Of a stretch of DNA of 64,000 nucleotides, positions 45,339 through 52,917 are shown in pieces; positions within the stretch are counted from its first letter, which is position 1; the number at the start of each line of letters is the position of its first letter. The notes under the pieces were generated by a model, which was not told where the DNA came from, ran no database searches, and worked only from the letters and a program-made list of their open reading frames with translations. Source of the DNA: Granulicella mallensis. GTDB lineage: Bacteria > Acidobacteriota > Terriglobia > Terriglobales > Acidobacteriaceae. The position numbers and the translations under genes were made by a program. Location: positions 1 to 64,000 of the forward strand of contig NZ_JACHIO010000022.1 in the NCBI RefSeq assembly GCF_014203225.1, given 5' to 3'.

Positions 45339-45360
45339 GCCTTAGAAGCAGGAGAATACG

Positions 45361-46704
45361 ATGCGAATCCTGAAGACAACACGACAGACGATGGAGCGTA
45401 CAACCTTCGTTCTAGCCCTGACCCTGGCAGCCAGCGGGGTACTCACCGGCTGCAGCACGGGAGCGGGAATGGGCTCTGGTCCTATTCCAGTTCAAGGTGT
45501 CGCTGTGCATGGCAACGTGCATGGTGGCCAGCAGCCGATCGTCGGGGCCATCCTTCAGCTCTATGCGGCTGGTTCCAGCGGTTATGGTTCGGCAGCGACG
45601 CCGCTCATCTCTTCCGTCGTCAAGACGGACTCTTCCGGCAACTTCAGCATTGGCGGTGACTTTACCTGCACTTCGGGGTCGCAACTGATTTATCTCACCG
45701 CGACGCAGGGAGATGCGGGAGCCGGCAACAATCCAAACCTTGCCTTGATGGTTGCCCTGGGGCCGTGCAGTGACCTTGCCTCTATTCCTTTCGTCTGGCT
45801 CAACGAAGTGACTACCGTCGCTTCGGTATGGGCTCTGTCGCCCTTTATGACCGGCTTCGCCAATGTTGGCGCACCCGCGTCAAACGTCACCGGTCTGACG
45901 AACGCCTTTGTGGATGTCAATACGCTCGTTGATATTACGAAAGGATCGTCGCCAGGAGCCGCTTTGCCAGCGGGTACTTCGGTGCCTTCGTCGGAGATTT
46001 ATACACTCTCCAATATTCTGGCGTCCTGTGTTAACTCTGCCGGTGGTGCAGCCGGCACTCCGACTACGAATTGCGGAAAGCTCTTTTCCAGCGTGAATCC
46101 CGGTACCGGAGCAGCTCCTTCGGACACGATAGCTGCGGCCATGGACATTGCACAGCATCCCGGATTCAACGTGGGTGCGCTCTACACTCTTCCAGGCCCT
46201 GATGGCGCGGCTTTTCCGTCGGGGCTCATCCTTCAGCCTAACGACTTCACGATCGCCGTGAACTTTACGAGCGGTGGAATCAGCGCTCCCGCAGCCCTGG
46301 CCGCGGATGCTTCCGGCAACGTGTGGGTTGCGAATGGCACTGGAGCCGCGGTAACCGAACTCTCACATAGCGGCACACCTGTACTGGGTTCTCCGTTTGC
46401 AGCCAGCCTATCCGGAGCTTCGGCGATCGCAATCGACGCCTCGGGCGGTCCCTGGATTACGAACAAGACCGGAAATTCGGTGAGCCGCCTTACTGCTGCC
46501 GGCAGTGTCGTTGCCGGTTCGCCTTACAACACCGCGGGATTCTTCGTGGCTCCTACCGGCATTGCTTTCGATCTTATGGGCAATGCCTGGATCAGCAACA
46601 GCGGTGATAACAGCGTGTCGGTACTTAATAGTGCCGGTTCGGTGCAGCGCCATTCTCCGACTGGGCTTAGCATGCCGGTTGGCATTGGAGTTAATCCGCG
46701 CTAG
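45361..46704 (+). CDS. Lipoprotein with C-terminal NHL/Vgb-like repeats
   Basis: 447 residues with a lipobox GVLTGC (Cys31) after the hydrophobic signal, so it should be lipid-anchored. The N-terminal part (about 45-110) resembles a carboxypeptidase-regulatory/transthyretin-like sandwich (VHGNVHGGQQPIVGAILQLY). The C-terminal part (about 300-447) has repeats of the form ASGNVWVANGTGAAVTELS and MGNAWISNSGDNSVSVLNS, closely matching the repeats at the end of the preceding giant protein. It starts 22 bp after that gene, with AGGAG upstream, so the two are one operon. The shared repeats suggest that both proteins bind the same partner or each other. Confidence 0.82.
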   Translation: MRILKTTRQTMERTTFVLALTLAASGVLTGCSTGAGMGSGPIPVQGVAVHGNVHGGQQPIVGAILQLYAAGSSGYGSAATPLISSVVKTDSSGNFSIGGDFTCTSGSQLIYLTATQGDAGAGNNPNLALMVALGPCSDLASIPFVWLNEVTTVASVWALSPFMTGFANVGAPASNVTGLTNAFVDVNTLVDITKGSSPGAALPAGTSVPSSEIYTLSNILASCVNSAGGAAGTPTTNCGKLFSSVNPGTGAAPSDTIAAAMDIAQHPGFNVGALYTLPGPDGAAFPSGLILQPNDFTIAVNFTSGGISAPAALAADASGNVWVANGTGAAVTELSHSGTPVLGSPFAASLSGASAIAIDASGGPWITNKTGNSVSRLTAAGSVVAGSPYNTAGFFVAPTGIAFDLMGNAWISNSGDNSVSVLNSAGSVQRHSPTGLSMPVGIGVNPR

Positions 46705-46808
46705 TTCCAGAGCTGCTGTAACCTCCGGCTACGCAAAGTGAAGTTCAGAAGCAAAACTACAAATGAGCCGCGTGAGTAAATCCATGAGGCTTGAATCAGG
46801 AGCAACAA

Positions 46809-47309
46809 ATGGCACAGTCTTACGTTGGAGAGATACGGGCTGTAGGCTTCAACTTTGCGCCCGTGGGTTGGCTGGTGTGTGATGGGTCACTCTTATCAAT
46901 CAGTGAGTATGAAGTATTGTTCATCCTTATTGGCACGACCTACGGCGGCGACGGCGTCCAGACCTTTGGTCTGCCCGATCTGCGCGGCCGGACGCCTGTC
47001 CATCAAGGCGCAGGTTTTGTTATAGGTCAACTTGCCGGAACTGAAAATGTAACCGTGACGATGCAGACCATGGCGGCTCATAGACATTCGATTGCAGCCC
47101 AGAATGGGGATGGCAATACAGGTTCCCCCTCTGGGGCTGTCTTTGCGACTTCGACTGTAGACCAATATGGTCCTGTGGCCAATGGTACTGCCGCTTCCGG
47201 CGCCATCCTTACGCAGACAGGCTCTAGTCTCCCGCACGACAATCTACAGCCTTATCTCTGCGTCAACTACATCATCAGCCTATTCGGCGTCTTCCCCAGC
47301 CAGAATTAA
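46809..47309 (+). CDS. Phage-tail-collar domain protein 1 (microcystin-dependent protein-like)
   Basis: 166 residues. The N-terminal third is a tail-collar fold: YVGEIRAVGFNFAPVGWLVC, then LIGTTYGGDGVQTFGLPDLR and GRTPVHQG. The C-terminus reads LPHDNLQPYLCVNYIISLFG and VFPSQN, as in microcystin-dependent proteins (Mdp). No signal peptide is present. ATG at 46809 has AGGAG 6 nt upstream; the frame from 46791 adds only NQEQQ. It is the first of three tandem paralogues, 104 bp after the lipoprotein. Confidence 0.9.
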   Translation: MAQSYVGEIRAVGFNFAPVGWLVCDGSLLSISEYEVLFILIGTTYGGDGVQTFGLPDLRGRTPVHQGAGFVIGQLAGTENVTVTMQTMAAHRHSIAAQNGDGNTGSPSGAVFATSTVDQYGPVANGTAASGAILTQTGSSLPHDNLQPYLCVNYIISLFGVFPSQN

Positions 47310-47317
47310 GGATCTTT

Positions 47318-47836
47318 ATGAGCACACCTTTTCTCGGACAGATTCAGCCGTTTCCCTATAACTTTGCCCCCAAAGGCTGGGCTCTTTGCAATGGCCAGTT
47401 ACTGCCAATTAGCCAAAGCTCGGCTTTATTCTCCCTCCTGGGAACGACTTATGGAGGCAACGGAATTAACAACTTCGCCTTACCCAATCTCCAGGGATTA
47501 TGCGCGCTGTCCATGGGGATTGCGCCATCAGGAACTTCTTATATGCTGGGGCAGAAGGCAGGCGAAGCGAATCATGTTCTCTTAGCCACTGAATTGCCCC
47601 TGCACACGCACCTTCCGGCGTGTTCGACCGTAACCGGCAATCGTCCAACACCCGTTGGCAGTTTTCCGGCTACCTCGGCGAGCAGTATTTATTTCTCTCC
47701 TTCGCCCAGTGCCGCGACGACATTGGGCCCAGGTTCCAGTCTTACGGGCGGCAGCCAGCCCCATGCGAACCAGTCACCTTATCTTGTCCTCAATTTCTGC
47801 ATAGCTTTGGCGGGTATCTTCCCCTCGCGCAACTAG
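47318..47836 (+). CDS. Phage-tail-collar domain protein 2
   Basis: 172 residues with FLGQIQPFPYNFAPKGWALC, LLGTTYGGNGINNFALPNLQ and a C-terminal NQSPYLVLNFCIALAGIFPS. Compared with its neighbours the central part is Ser/Thr/Pro-rich (TPVGSFPATSASS), the region that would form the fibre or receptor-contact part. It starts 8 bp after paralogue 1 with AAGGA upstream. Function is unknown; an export route cannot be seen. Confidence 0.9.
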   Translation: MSTPFLGQIQPFPYNFAPKGWALCNGQLLPISQSSALFSLLGTTYGGNGINNFALPNLQGLCALSMGIAPSGTSYMLGQKAGEANHVLLATELPLHTHLPACSTVTGNRPTPVGSFPATSASSIYFSPSPSAATTLGPGSSLTGGSQPHANQSPYLVLNFCIALAGIFPSRN

Positions 47837-47855
47837 CTTGTTTTATCGCGAGGGG
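47821..47855 (+). promoter_or_regulatory. Hairpin over the stop codon of tail-collar gene 2
   Basis: CCCCTCGCG (47821-47829) and CGCGAGGGG (47847-47855) are a perfect 9-bp inverted repeat; the TAG stop of gene 2 lies in the 17-nt loop. No T-run follows, so it is more likely an mRNA-stabilising or processing element than a terminator. It could change the amount of paralogue 3 relative to 1 and 2. Confidence 0.6.
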
Positions 47856-47887
47856 AATTAAAAGTTATTTGAGTAAGGAGTCTTCTT

Positions 47888-48418
47888 ATGTCATCACCCT
47901 TTGTCGGCGAAATCGAGATCTTCGGCTTCAATTTTGCGCCCGTGGGATGGGCCCAGTGCCAGGGGCAGTTAATGCCTATTTCCCAGAATACCGCGCTCTT
48001 TTCGCTTCTTGGCACTCAGTTCGGCGGTGATGGGAAATCAACCTTTGGGCTGCCAAACCTGCAGGGCCAGATCCCTGTCGGCCAGGGACAGGGGCCCGGA
48101 CTGTCTCCATACGTTATCGGAGAAACAGCTGGCTCTGAGACGGTGACTCTTACTCTGGCGGAGATGCCAGGACACACCCACACCTTGCCTGTAGATGCGG
48201 GAGATGGAAGAGCTCCTGCACCTTCGCCTACTACTGTGCTGGGAGCCACAGGCAGAGGGGCTGCAGACGTCTATGCAGACTCAGCAACTCCTGGAGCCAC
48301 GATGACCGTTACCAGCGTAGGGCCTGGTGGCGGCTCACAGGGGCACAACAACATGATGCCGTACCTTACATTGAATTACTGTATTTCGCTACGAGGAATT
48401 TTTCCGGCGCGCTCGTAA
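47888..48418 (+). CDS. Phage-tail-collar domain protein 3
   Basis: 176 residues with FVGEIEIFGFNFAPVGWAQC, LLGTQFGGDGKSTFGLPNLQ, then GQIPVGQGQGPGLSPYVIGE and a C-terminal HNNMMPYLTLNYCISLRGIF ending PARS. A LAEMPGHTHTLPVD segment matches the HTH(S/T) pattern of tail-collar fibres. AAGGAG lies 7 nt before the ATG at 47888. It is the last gene of the operon; a strong terminator lies 70 bp downstream. Confidence 0.9.
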   Translation: MSSPFVGEIEIFGFNFAPVGWAQCQGQLMPISQNTALFSLLGTQFGGDGKSTFGLPNLQGQIPVGQGQGPGLSPYVIGETAGSETVTLTLAEMPGHTHTLPVDAGDGRAPAPSPTTVLGATGRGAADVYADSATPGATMTVTSVGPGGGSQGHNNMMPYLTLNYCISLRGIFPARS

Positions 48419-48479
48419 GTAAGTGCTCGGGGAGTATCTCTGGGCTGCGCAATAGACTACTTGCGGTATAGATGTCATT

Positions 48480-48523
48480 AAACAACGAGCGGCGAAGCTA
48501 TAAGCTTCGCCGCTTGTTGTTTG
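48480..48523. terminator. Strong bidirectional terminator
   Basis: AGCGGCGAAGC (48488-48498) pairs with GCTTCGCCGCT (48504-48514) around TATAA; the flanks AAACAAC and GTTGTTT extend the stem on the far side of one mismatch. It ends the tail-collar operon on the plus strand and the Gly-rich gene on the minus strand. Confidence 0.9.
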
Positions 48524-48539
48524 ATCCAGCCGCCTGGCT

Positions 48540-49073
48540 TTAGCGATGTCCACCACCGCCGGCGTGACCGCCTCCGCCGCCACCAGCATGTCCGCCACCA
48601 CCTCCAGCGTGTCCACCACCGCCACCGGGACGTCCGCCACCGCCACCAGGGCGTCCACCGCCGCCGCCACCAGGACGTCCACCACCGACATGGCCACCGC
48701 CACCGTGTACGGCCCCACCGCGATAGCCGCCTCTATATCCGCCGCGTCCGCCACCATATCCGCCGCGACCGTACCCACCACGTCCGGGAACATAGCGGCC
48801 GCCGCCACCGCCACCGAAGCGATGACCGCCCCAGCCATGGCCGTAGCCCCAGTTAGCCCACGGGCCAACACCTAGGAAGATGCCGTTATAGAAATAGCCC
48901 GGCCCATAAAAACCGCCTGGAGCGCAGGAATAAGGGGGATATTCGTAGTAGCCGTAGGGGCAGACTGGGGGAGGGCCGCCTATGCCGATAACAACCTGTG
49001 CCTGACTCGCTGGCGCAAAGGCCAGGGCTGCAAATAACGCTGTTCCACCCAATAACGCTTTCAATCCAAACAT
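48540..49073 (-). CDS. Secreted Gly/His-rich low-complexity protein
   Basis: 177 residues with a signal peptide (MFGLKALLGGTALFAALAFA, cleavage near SQAQ). The mature N-terminus AQVVIGIGGPPPVCPYGYY is followed by a Tyr/Pro/Gly-rich segment with FYGPGYFYNGIFLGVG and a WANWGYGHGWGG motif, reminiscent of YXWGXW-type proteins. The last 90 residues are almost only Gly, His, Arg and Pro. It begins with ATG at 49073. Codon-level repetition opens long frames on the other strand, which are not genes. Probably a cell-surface protein of unknown role, perhaps metal-binding. Confidence 0.75.
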   Translation of the reverse strand: MFGLKALLGGTALFAALAFAPASQAQVVIGIGGPPPVCPYGYYEYPPYSCAPGGFYGPGYFYNGIFLGVGPWANWGYGHGWGGHRFGGGGGGRYVPGRGGYGRGGYGGGRGGYRGGYRGGAVHGGGGHVGGGRPGGGGGGRPGGGGGRPGGGGGHAGGGGGHAGGGGGGHAGGGGHR

Positions 49074-49217
49074 ACTGGAACCTTCTTTCTCTTTGGTGCG
49101 GTTCCTTAAGACGTAATTGGACACGGCGGCATCCGCGTTCAGAGATCTTAAGCGCTTGCCTGAACTAGCGCGCAACTAAATGAGAATGGAAATAATCGGG
49201 AAAGGTTGCCCTGAGTC

Positions 49218-49697
49218 CTAATGCACATGGGTATAAAGGATCGTCTGTTCGCCTTTAGATTTAGAGCTTTGGCGGATACGCTTCAGCGTGTTTCCGTTAT
49301 CGGCCAGGCTCCAGATCTCTGTGGTGTCGATGATGCGGCCATCTTCGTGCTCGACGATGGTGAAGACAAGAGCCTGGTCGCGCCAGGCGATCTGCGTGTG
49401 AAAACTGTCACCGTCGGCTCCGGTCGTGACGGACTCTTTGCCGTCCGTGGTGTAGTGCTGGAGGGCATGCTGCTTCGGGAGAAGGGTACGAAGCGTTGTG
49501 GTCTCGACCGTCAACTCGGGATCGTGGTGCTCGATGCGCAGGGTGGTGTCGCCGGAGCGTGCAGGGATGCTGTGCGCATTGTCCTGCTTCCATAGGCCGG
49601 AGAAGTCCGAGTGGGCCTGGGCATACGCCGGCAACACGCAAAGAGATATCAGGAAGAAGATTGCCTGGACAGGGAAGAGCTTTCTTAACGCCAACAT
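49218..49697 (-). CDS. Hypothetical secreted protein, lipocalin-like
   Basis: 159 residues with a signal peptide (KLFPVQAIFFLISLCVLPAY, cleavage near AQA). The mature part begins HSDFSGLWKQDNAHSIPAR and runs as alternating short strands (TLRIEHHDPELTVETTTL, DSFHTQIAWRDQALVFTIV), a pattern common in small beta-barrel proteins whose members start FSGxW. No catalytic motif is seen. It stands alone between the Gly-rich gene and ackA. Confidence 0.7.
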   Translation of the reverse strand: MLALRKLFPVQAIFFLISLCVLPAYAQAHSDFSGLWKQDNAHSIPARSGDTTLRIEHHDPELTVETTTLRTLLPKQHALQHYTTDGKESVTTGADGDSFHTQIAWRDQALVFTIVEHEDGRIIDTTEIWSLADNGNTLKRIRQSSKSKGEQTILYTHVH

Positions 49698-49800
49698 GCG
49701 ATCAGATTAGTCGAGCCAAGCTTCGGCAAGGCTGCACTGCGGTCAATTTTCATTCTGACCGCAGCATTGATTCCGGCAGGTGAAGCGTTGTCTGGAGGAA

Positions 49801-51015
49801 TCAGCCTTTTATCAGCGCCAGCATGCATTCATGTGCGATCTGCAGGCCTTCTTCCGCAGGAATGGCCCAGGCCTGTAGCCGTGAGCCTTCCGTCGAAATC
49901 CGAACCATGCCTGCAATCGAACGATTGGCCTCATGATCGAGTTCGAGACCCCATCTTCCCAAGCCGACGCACACCTCTTCGCGTAGCCAGGGAGAATCTT
50001 CGCCGATACCACCGCCAAAGAGGATGGCGTCCGCTGTACCAAGAGCTGCAAGATAAGCTCCTACTGCCAGGCGAACTCGATAGCTGAACATTTCGAGCGC
50101 AAGCTTTGCTGCGGGATCGCTGCGTTTTACGAGCTCTCGCGTATCGAGCGATCCACCCGCGATCCCGCGAAGCCCGGAGCGCTTGTTGAGCAGAGTCAAA
50201 ATCTCTTCTCCGCTTTTGGACTCCTTCTGCATCAGGTAGGGAATGATGGCTGGATCGATACTTCCGGAGCGGGAGCCCATCATCAGCCCTTCCAGTGGCG
50301 TAAATCCCATGGTCGTGTCTACGGATCTTCCGGAGGCGATCGCACAGGCGGAGGATCCGCTCTCCAGATGCAGCGTTATGAGAGAAAGCTCATCCGGGCG
50401 TTTGCCGATGGTGTACGCATAATGCTCCAGCATGTAGCGATGCGAAACTCCGTGAAAGCCAAATTTGCGAATTCCATGACGGTCTGCCGTTTCGCGCTCG
50501 ATCGGGTAACGCCATGCTCTCTCCGGCAACGTGTGATGAAAGACCGTGTCAAACGTTGCAAATGCCGGTATGCCAGGGAGCTTTTCGGCTAAGACATCAA
50601 GGATGTCGAGCGAGCTTTTGTTATGCAGTGGCGCCAGTTCCTCCAGGGCTGCGATGTCGCTCCGGACGTTCTCCGTAACGCGCACGGCACTCTTATATTT
50701 CGATCCACCATGCACTACGCGTACGGCGGTGAACGTCAGTTGTTCCAGCTTGTGGGATAGTTCGTCTTGCTCACGTATCCAGCTCAGGGCTGTCCGAACC
50801 GCGGATTTCATGTCTGTAACGTTGGCATCGCGTTCGGAGATAACCTCTCGGCCTCTGTAGACCGAAAGGTTGGCCTCTTTGCCGATATCATCGAGCGCTG
50901 CACTGGCCAGCTTTGTTGTCTGTGAAGCTGTATGTTGCTTCTCATCCAGTTCGAGTAGCTCGAATTTCAGTGAATTGCTGCCCGGATTAAAAACCAATGC
51001 GATGGCCATAAACAT
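49801..51015 (-). CDS. ackA: Acetate kinase
   Basis: Interconverts acetyl phosphate plus ADP with acetate plus ATP. Motifs are VRVVHGGSKY, FATFDTVFHHTLPERAWRYP, RKFGFHGVSHRYMLEHY, HLESGSSACAI, TMGFTPLEGLMMGSRSGSID and FGGGIGEDSPWLREEV. The N-terminal phosphate-binding motif reads FNPGSNSLKFE rather than the usual NAGSSSLK, and MGTRSGDID reads MGSRSGSID, so this is a divergent member. ATG at 51015 (404 residues) was chosen over the frame to 51102, which lacks family sequence; no clear ribosome-binding site was found. No pta or phosphoketolase gene is adjacent. Confidence 0.88.
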   Translation of the reverse strand: MFMAIALVFNPGSNSLKFELLELDEKQHTASQTTKLASAALDDIGKEANLSVYRGREVISERDANVTDMKSAVRTALSWIREQDELSHKLEQLTFTAVRVVHGGSKYKSAVRVTENVRSDIAALEELAPLHNKSSLDILDVLAEKLPGIPAFATFDTVFHHTLPERAWRYPIERETADRHGIRKFGFHGVSHRYMLEHYAYTIGKRPDELSLITLHLESGSSACAIASGRSVDTTMGFTPLEGLMMGSRSGSIDPAIIPYLMQKESKSGEEILTLLNKRSGLRGIAGGSLDTRELVKRSDPAAKLALEMFSYRVRLAVGAYLAALGTADAILFGGGIGEDSPWLREEVCVGLGRWGLELDHEANRSIAGMVRISTEGSRLQAWAIPAEEGLQIAHECMLALIKG

Positions 51016-51101
51016 TGGATGCGAGTGCGCGATAAAAATCTGGTATGCGATGGATGATCCGCGAAGAGATAGATGGAGAAAAGCACCGCTTAACGACTTC
51101 A

Positions 51102-51845
51102 TCAGAGGCTATTAAGCAAGGGCAGAGGCTCGTCTGGATTCGGGCAGACCAGCATCTCCGGACCATTATTCTTCACATTCCCTACCCCTGAATTGCAGGG
51201 ACTCAACTGCATCGCTTCAGAGTCGTAGGGTCTTAATAAATGCAAGGGTGGAGGGCGAAGGCCATCACGGTCCAGCCATTCTGCCCAGTCGCGCTGGCGC
51301 AGGATCACAGGCATCCGTGTGTGAACCTGAGACATAAGCTCGTTGGCTTCGGTGGTAATGATGGAGAAGCTTTGTAACCATGTGTCCACGGTCTGCGGTG
51401 AGGTCTTGGGTTCTTTCCATGCGTCCCAGAGGCCAGCGAACGCCATGGGCTCACCGTCCGTGAGGCTGATAGCGTAGGGCTGTTTCTTGGGCTTCCTGGA
51501 TTGATCTAATGTCTTCCACTCGTAGAATCCATCCGCAGGTATGAGGCAGCGCCGGCTCTTGAGTGGTGCTTTCCAGGTGGGAGAGCTGGAAAGTGTCTCA
51601 GCTTTGGCGTTGAACGTGGAGAACCCTTTGAAGTCCGCGAGGCTCCTGGCGGAGAATGGGACCAGGCCCCACCTGGCTAAGACCATCTCGCGTTCGCTGC
51701 TGTCCCGCTCCTGGCGAACGATGGGCTGGAAGGTACTCGGAGCGATGTTGTAGTTCGGTGGCAAGGGGTCGGCAAAAGCTTTGGATGCCTGGAGCTTTTC
51801 GGCTATCTTCTGTTTCTTGCGTTTGTTGTAGTACCGGCCACACAT
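51102..51845 (-). CDS. SOS response-associated peptidase (SRAP) family, YedK/HMCES-like
   Basis: SRAP proteins crosslink covalently to abasic sites in single-stranded DNA through the N-terminal cysteine. The start MCGRYY gives the catalytic Cys2 after Met removal; PPNYNIAPST, GFYEWKTLD (Glu) and QVHTRMPVIL (His) supply the other active-site residues. 247 residues, normal size. It is followed by ackA on the same strand with an 86-bp gap, which is likely chance. Confidence 0.93.
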   Translation of the reverse strand: MCGRYYNKRKKQKIAEKLQASKAFADPLPPNYNIAPSTFQPIVRQERDSSEREMVLARWGLVPFSARSLADFKGFSTFNAKAETLSSSPTWKAPLKSRRCLIPADGFYEWKTLDQSRKPKKQPYAISLTDGEPMAFAGLWDAWKEPKTSPQTVDTWLQSFSIITTEANELMSQVHTRMPVILRQRDWAEWLDRDGLRPPPLHLLRPYDSEAMQLSPCNSGVGNVKNNGPEMLVCPNPDEPLPLLNSL

Positions 51846-51931
51846 GGCTAGACCTTATTACATTTAGGGCAGGTTGCGCTGAAGAGGGACGAGATGCATT
51901 CGTGCAAGTGGTAAGTGAAGCTACCTGAGAC

Positions 51932-51974
51932 GCAAAATCGCCCGGCCCTCATGAGAGGCTGCCGGGCGTTTTGC
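51932..51974. terminator. Terminator-like hairpin between H1-like and SRAP genes
   Basis: CGCCCGGC (51939-51946) and GCCGGGCG (51961-51968) form an 8-bp stem, and the flanks GCAAAA and TTTTGC are complementary as well. On the minus strand ATTTTGC follows. It lies about 45 bp after the shifted-frame stop of the H1-like gene (52018), and so supports that stop as the real gene end. Confidence 0.75.
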
Positions 51975-52017
51975 TTGCCTGTACTGCAATTTGGGACGGT
52001 CTAGTCACTAAGTCCGG

Positions 52018-52188
52018 TCACTTGCCCGAGTAAGGATTGCCGTCGAGGTAAAGGCTGTCGTGCCTTTCTATACGGCTCTTTACGAGGCCCTTTTTGACTG
52101 CTTTCTTTACGGTTTTCTTTGCTGGAGCCTTTTTGCGAGGGACAGTGGTCTCATGTCGGTCCAACGACCTGTAACGGCTGTTGTCTTC
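52018..52188 (-). pseudogene. Shifted-frame C-terminal part of the H1-like gene
   Basis: Reading the minus strand in the frame that ends at TGA 52018-52020 gives KKAPAKKTVKKAVKKGLVKS followed by RIERHDSLYLDGNPYSGK. The Lys/Ala/Pro pattern matches the upstream frame, which ends early at 52107. The two frames overlap for about 80 bp. A single-base change near the AAGAAGACAAC stretch (about 52185) would join them. Confidence 0.65.
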
Positions 52189-52376
52189 TTGGCAGCTTTC
52201 TTCGCAGTCGCTTTCTTGACGGCTTTCTTCGCTGGGGCTTTCTTCACTGCCTTCTTCGCAACGGCCTTCTTTGCCGATGCTTTCTTTGGTGGCAGGGCGT
52301 TGTAGGCCCCGATGTACATGAGCGACTTTGCTGGGGACTTCTTTACGGCTTTCTTTGCAGCTTTCTTCGTTGCCAA
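52107..52376 (-). CDS. Histone-H1-like Lys/Ala-rich protein, apparently frameshifted
   Basis: 89 residues in the uninterrupted frame from TTG 52376 (GGAGG 7 nt upstream, ATKKAAKKAVKKSPAK). It is built from AKKAVKK / APAKKA units like eukaryotic H1 tails and bacterial AlgP/Hc1-type proteins, and should bind DNA without sequence preference. Near codon 65 the character changes: after AKKAAKK the frame reads TTAVTGRWTDMRPLSLAKRL and stops. In the -1 frame the sequence goes on as ETTVPRKKAPAKKTVKKAVK and ends SLYLDGNPYSGK at 52018. The intact product would be about 118 residues. Either a real frameshift mutation, programmed slippage or a sequencing error explains this. Confidence 0.7.
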   Translation of the reverse strand: MATKKAAKKAVKKSPAKSLMYIGAYNALPPKKASAKKAVAKKAVKKAPAKKAVKKATAKKAAKKTTAVTGRWTDMRPLSLAKRLQQRKP

Positions 52377-52917
52377 GGTGTTACCTCCGATAATTGCCTT
52401 TTGGGAGTCCACGCCATGATTACGCGAGACACCGCGAGGTGGAAAGAACCTTGTTTGGTGCAGGCTTGTCTCTTCAGCTTGATGAACTGCTCACCAGGGA
52501 GATCTAGCAGGGACTTTTCGCATCGTTTTCCAGTAAATCGAGGCAAGACAGGAAAACAGACCCCATATGGAGGAGGCTGTTTTCCAATGACTTGAAAAAG
52601 AGATGGTGGCAGTGATGCTGCTGCGTGTTCTGCAACCATTTGTGGTTGCAGACGAAAATAGTTGCAGTTAGGGATTCGCCCCCCCCCCCGACATCCTGCT
52701 TGAAAGCAGGCATTCTAGCCAACATACCAGGACTTCGCTTCCAGTCTTTACAGTAACGGTAAATCGTGGGTTCGCTGTGAACTATCTGCGGCGCGGCTGT
52801 TCAGTGTTCCATCTGCAAAAGGTATTCGGGTATAGCACGCTAGATATGACGCGGCGATATGCGAACCGATATATAAGCGGTGCATGAGCGGATGAGTTTG
52901 CTATTGAGTTAGTAGCC
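52377..52917. other. Gene-free stretch with tRNA relic
   Basis: No supported gene in about 540 bp. It contains a perfect small hairpin TGCAACCA-TTTG-TGGTTGCA at 52631-52650 and the decayed tRNA copy described separately. Open frames here are short and look like shadow frames. Confidence 0.5.
52660..52731 (-). pseudogene. tRNA-Val-like relic (candidate attachment-site remnant)
   Basis: Aligned with the tRNA-Val at 54747-54823 it keeps part of the 3' acceptor side, the T arm, variable loop, anticodon arm and part of the D arm. An exact 18-nt block, CCCCCGACATCCTGCTTG, is shared (52685-52702 and 54770-54787). The anticodon loop is shortened and altered and the T stem is expanded into a run of 11 C, so it cannot work. 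Orientation is the same as the intact tRNA, making the pair direct repeats about 2.1 kb apart. Confidence 0.75.

Noticed and set aside
46791-48418. Tail-collar genes as evidence for a prophage
   Set aside because: No capsid, portal, terminase, sheath, baseplate or lysis gene is nearby, and the neighbours are secreted bacterial proteins.
48560-48830. Repeated units resembling a CRISPR array
   Set aside because: The repetition is in-frame Gly/His/Pro codon repetition of a protein gene, without regular spacers.
48521-48875. His/Arg-rich plus-strand frames antisense to the Gly-rich secreted protein
   Set aside because: They mirror the repetitive Gly codons; the minus-strand frame has a clear signal peptide.
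52343-52639. 98-codon minus-strand frame upstream of the H1-like gene
   Set aside because: It overlaps the H1-like start in another frame and has no recognisable pattern or ribosome-binding site.
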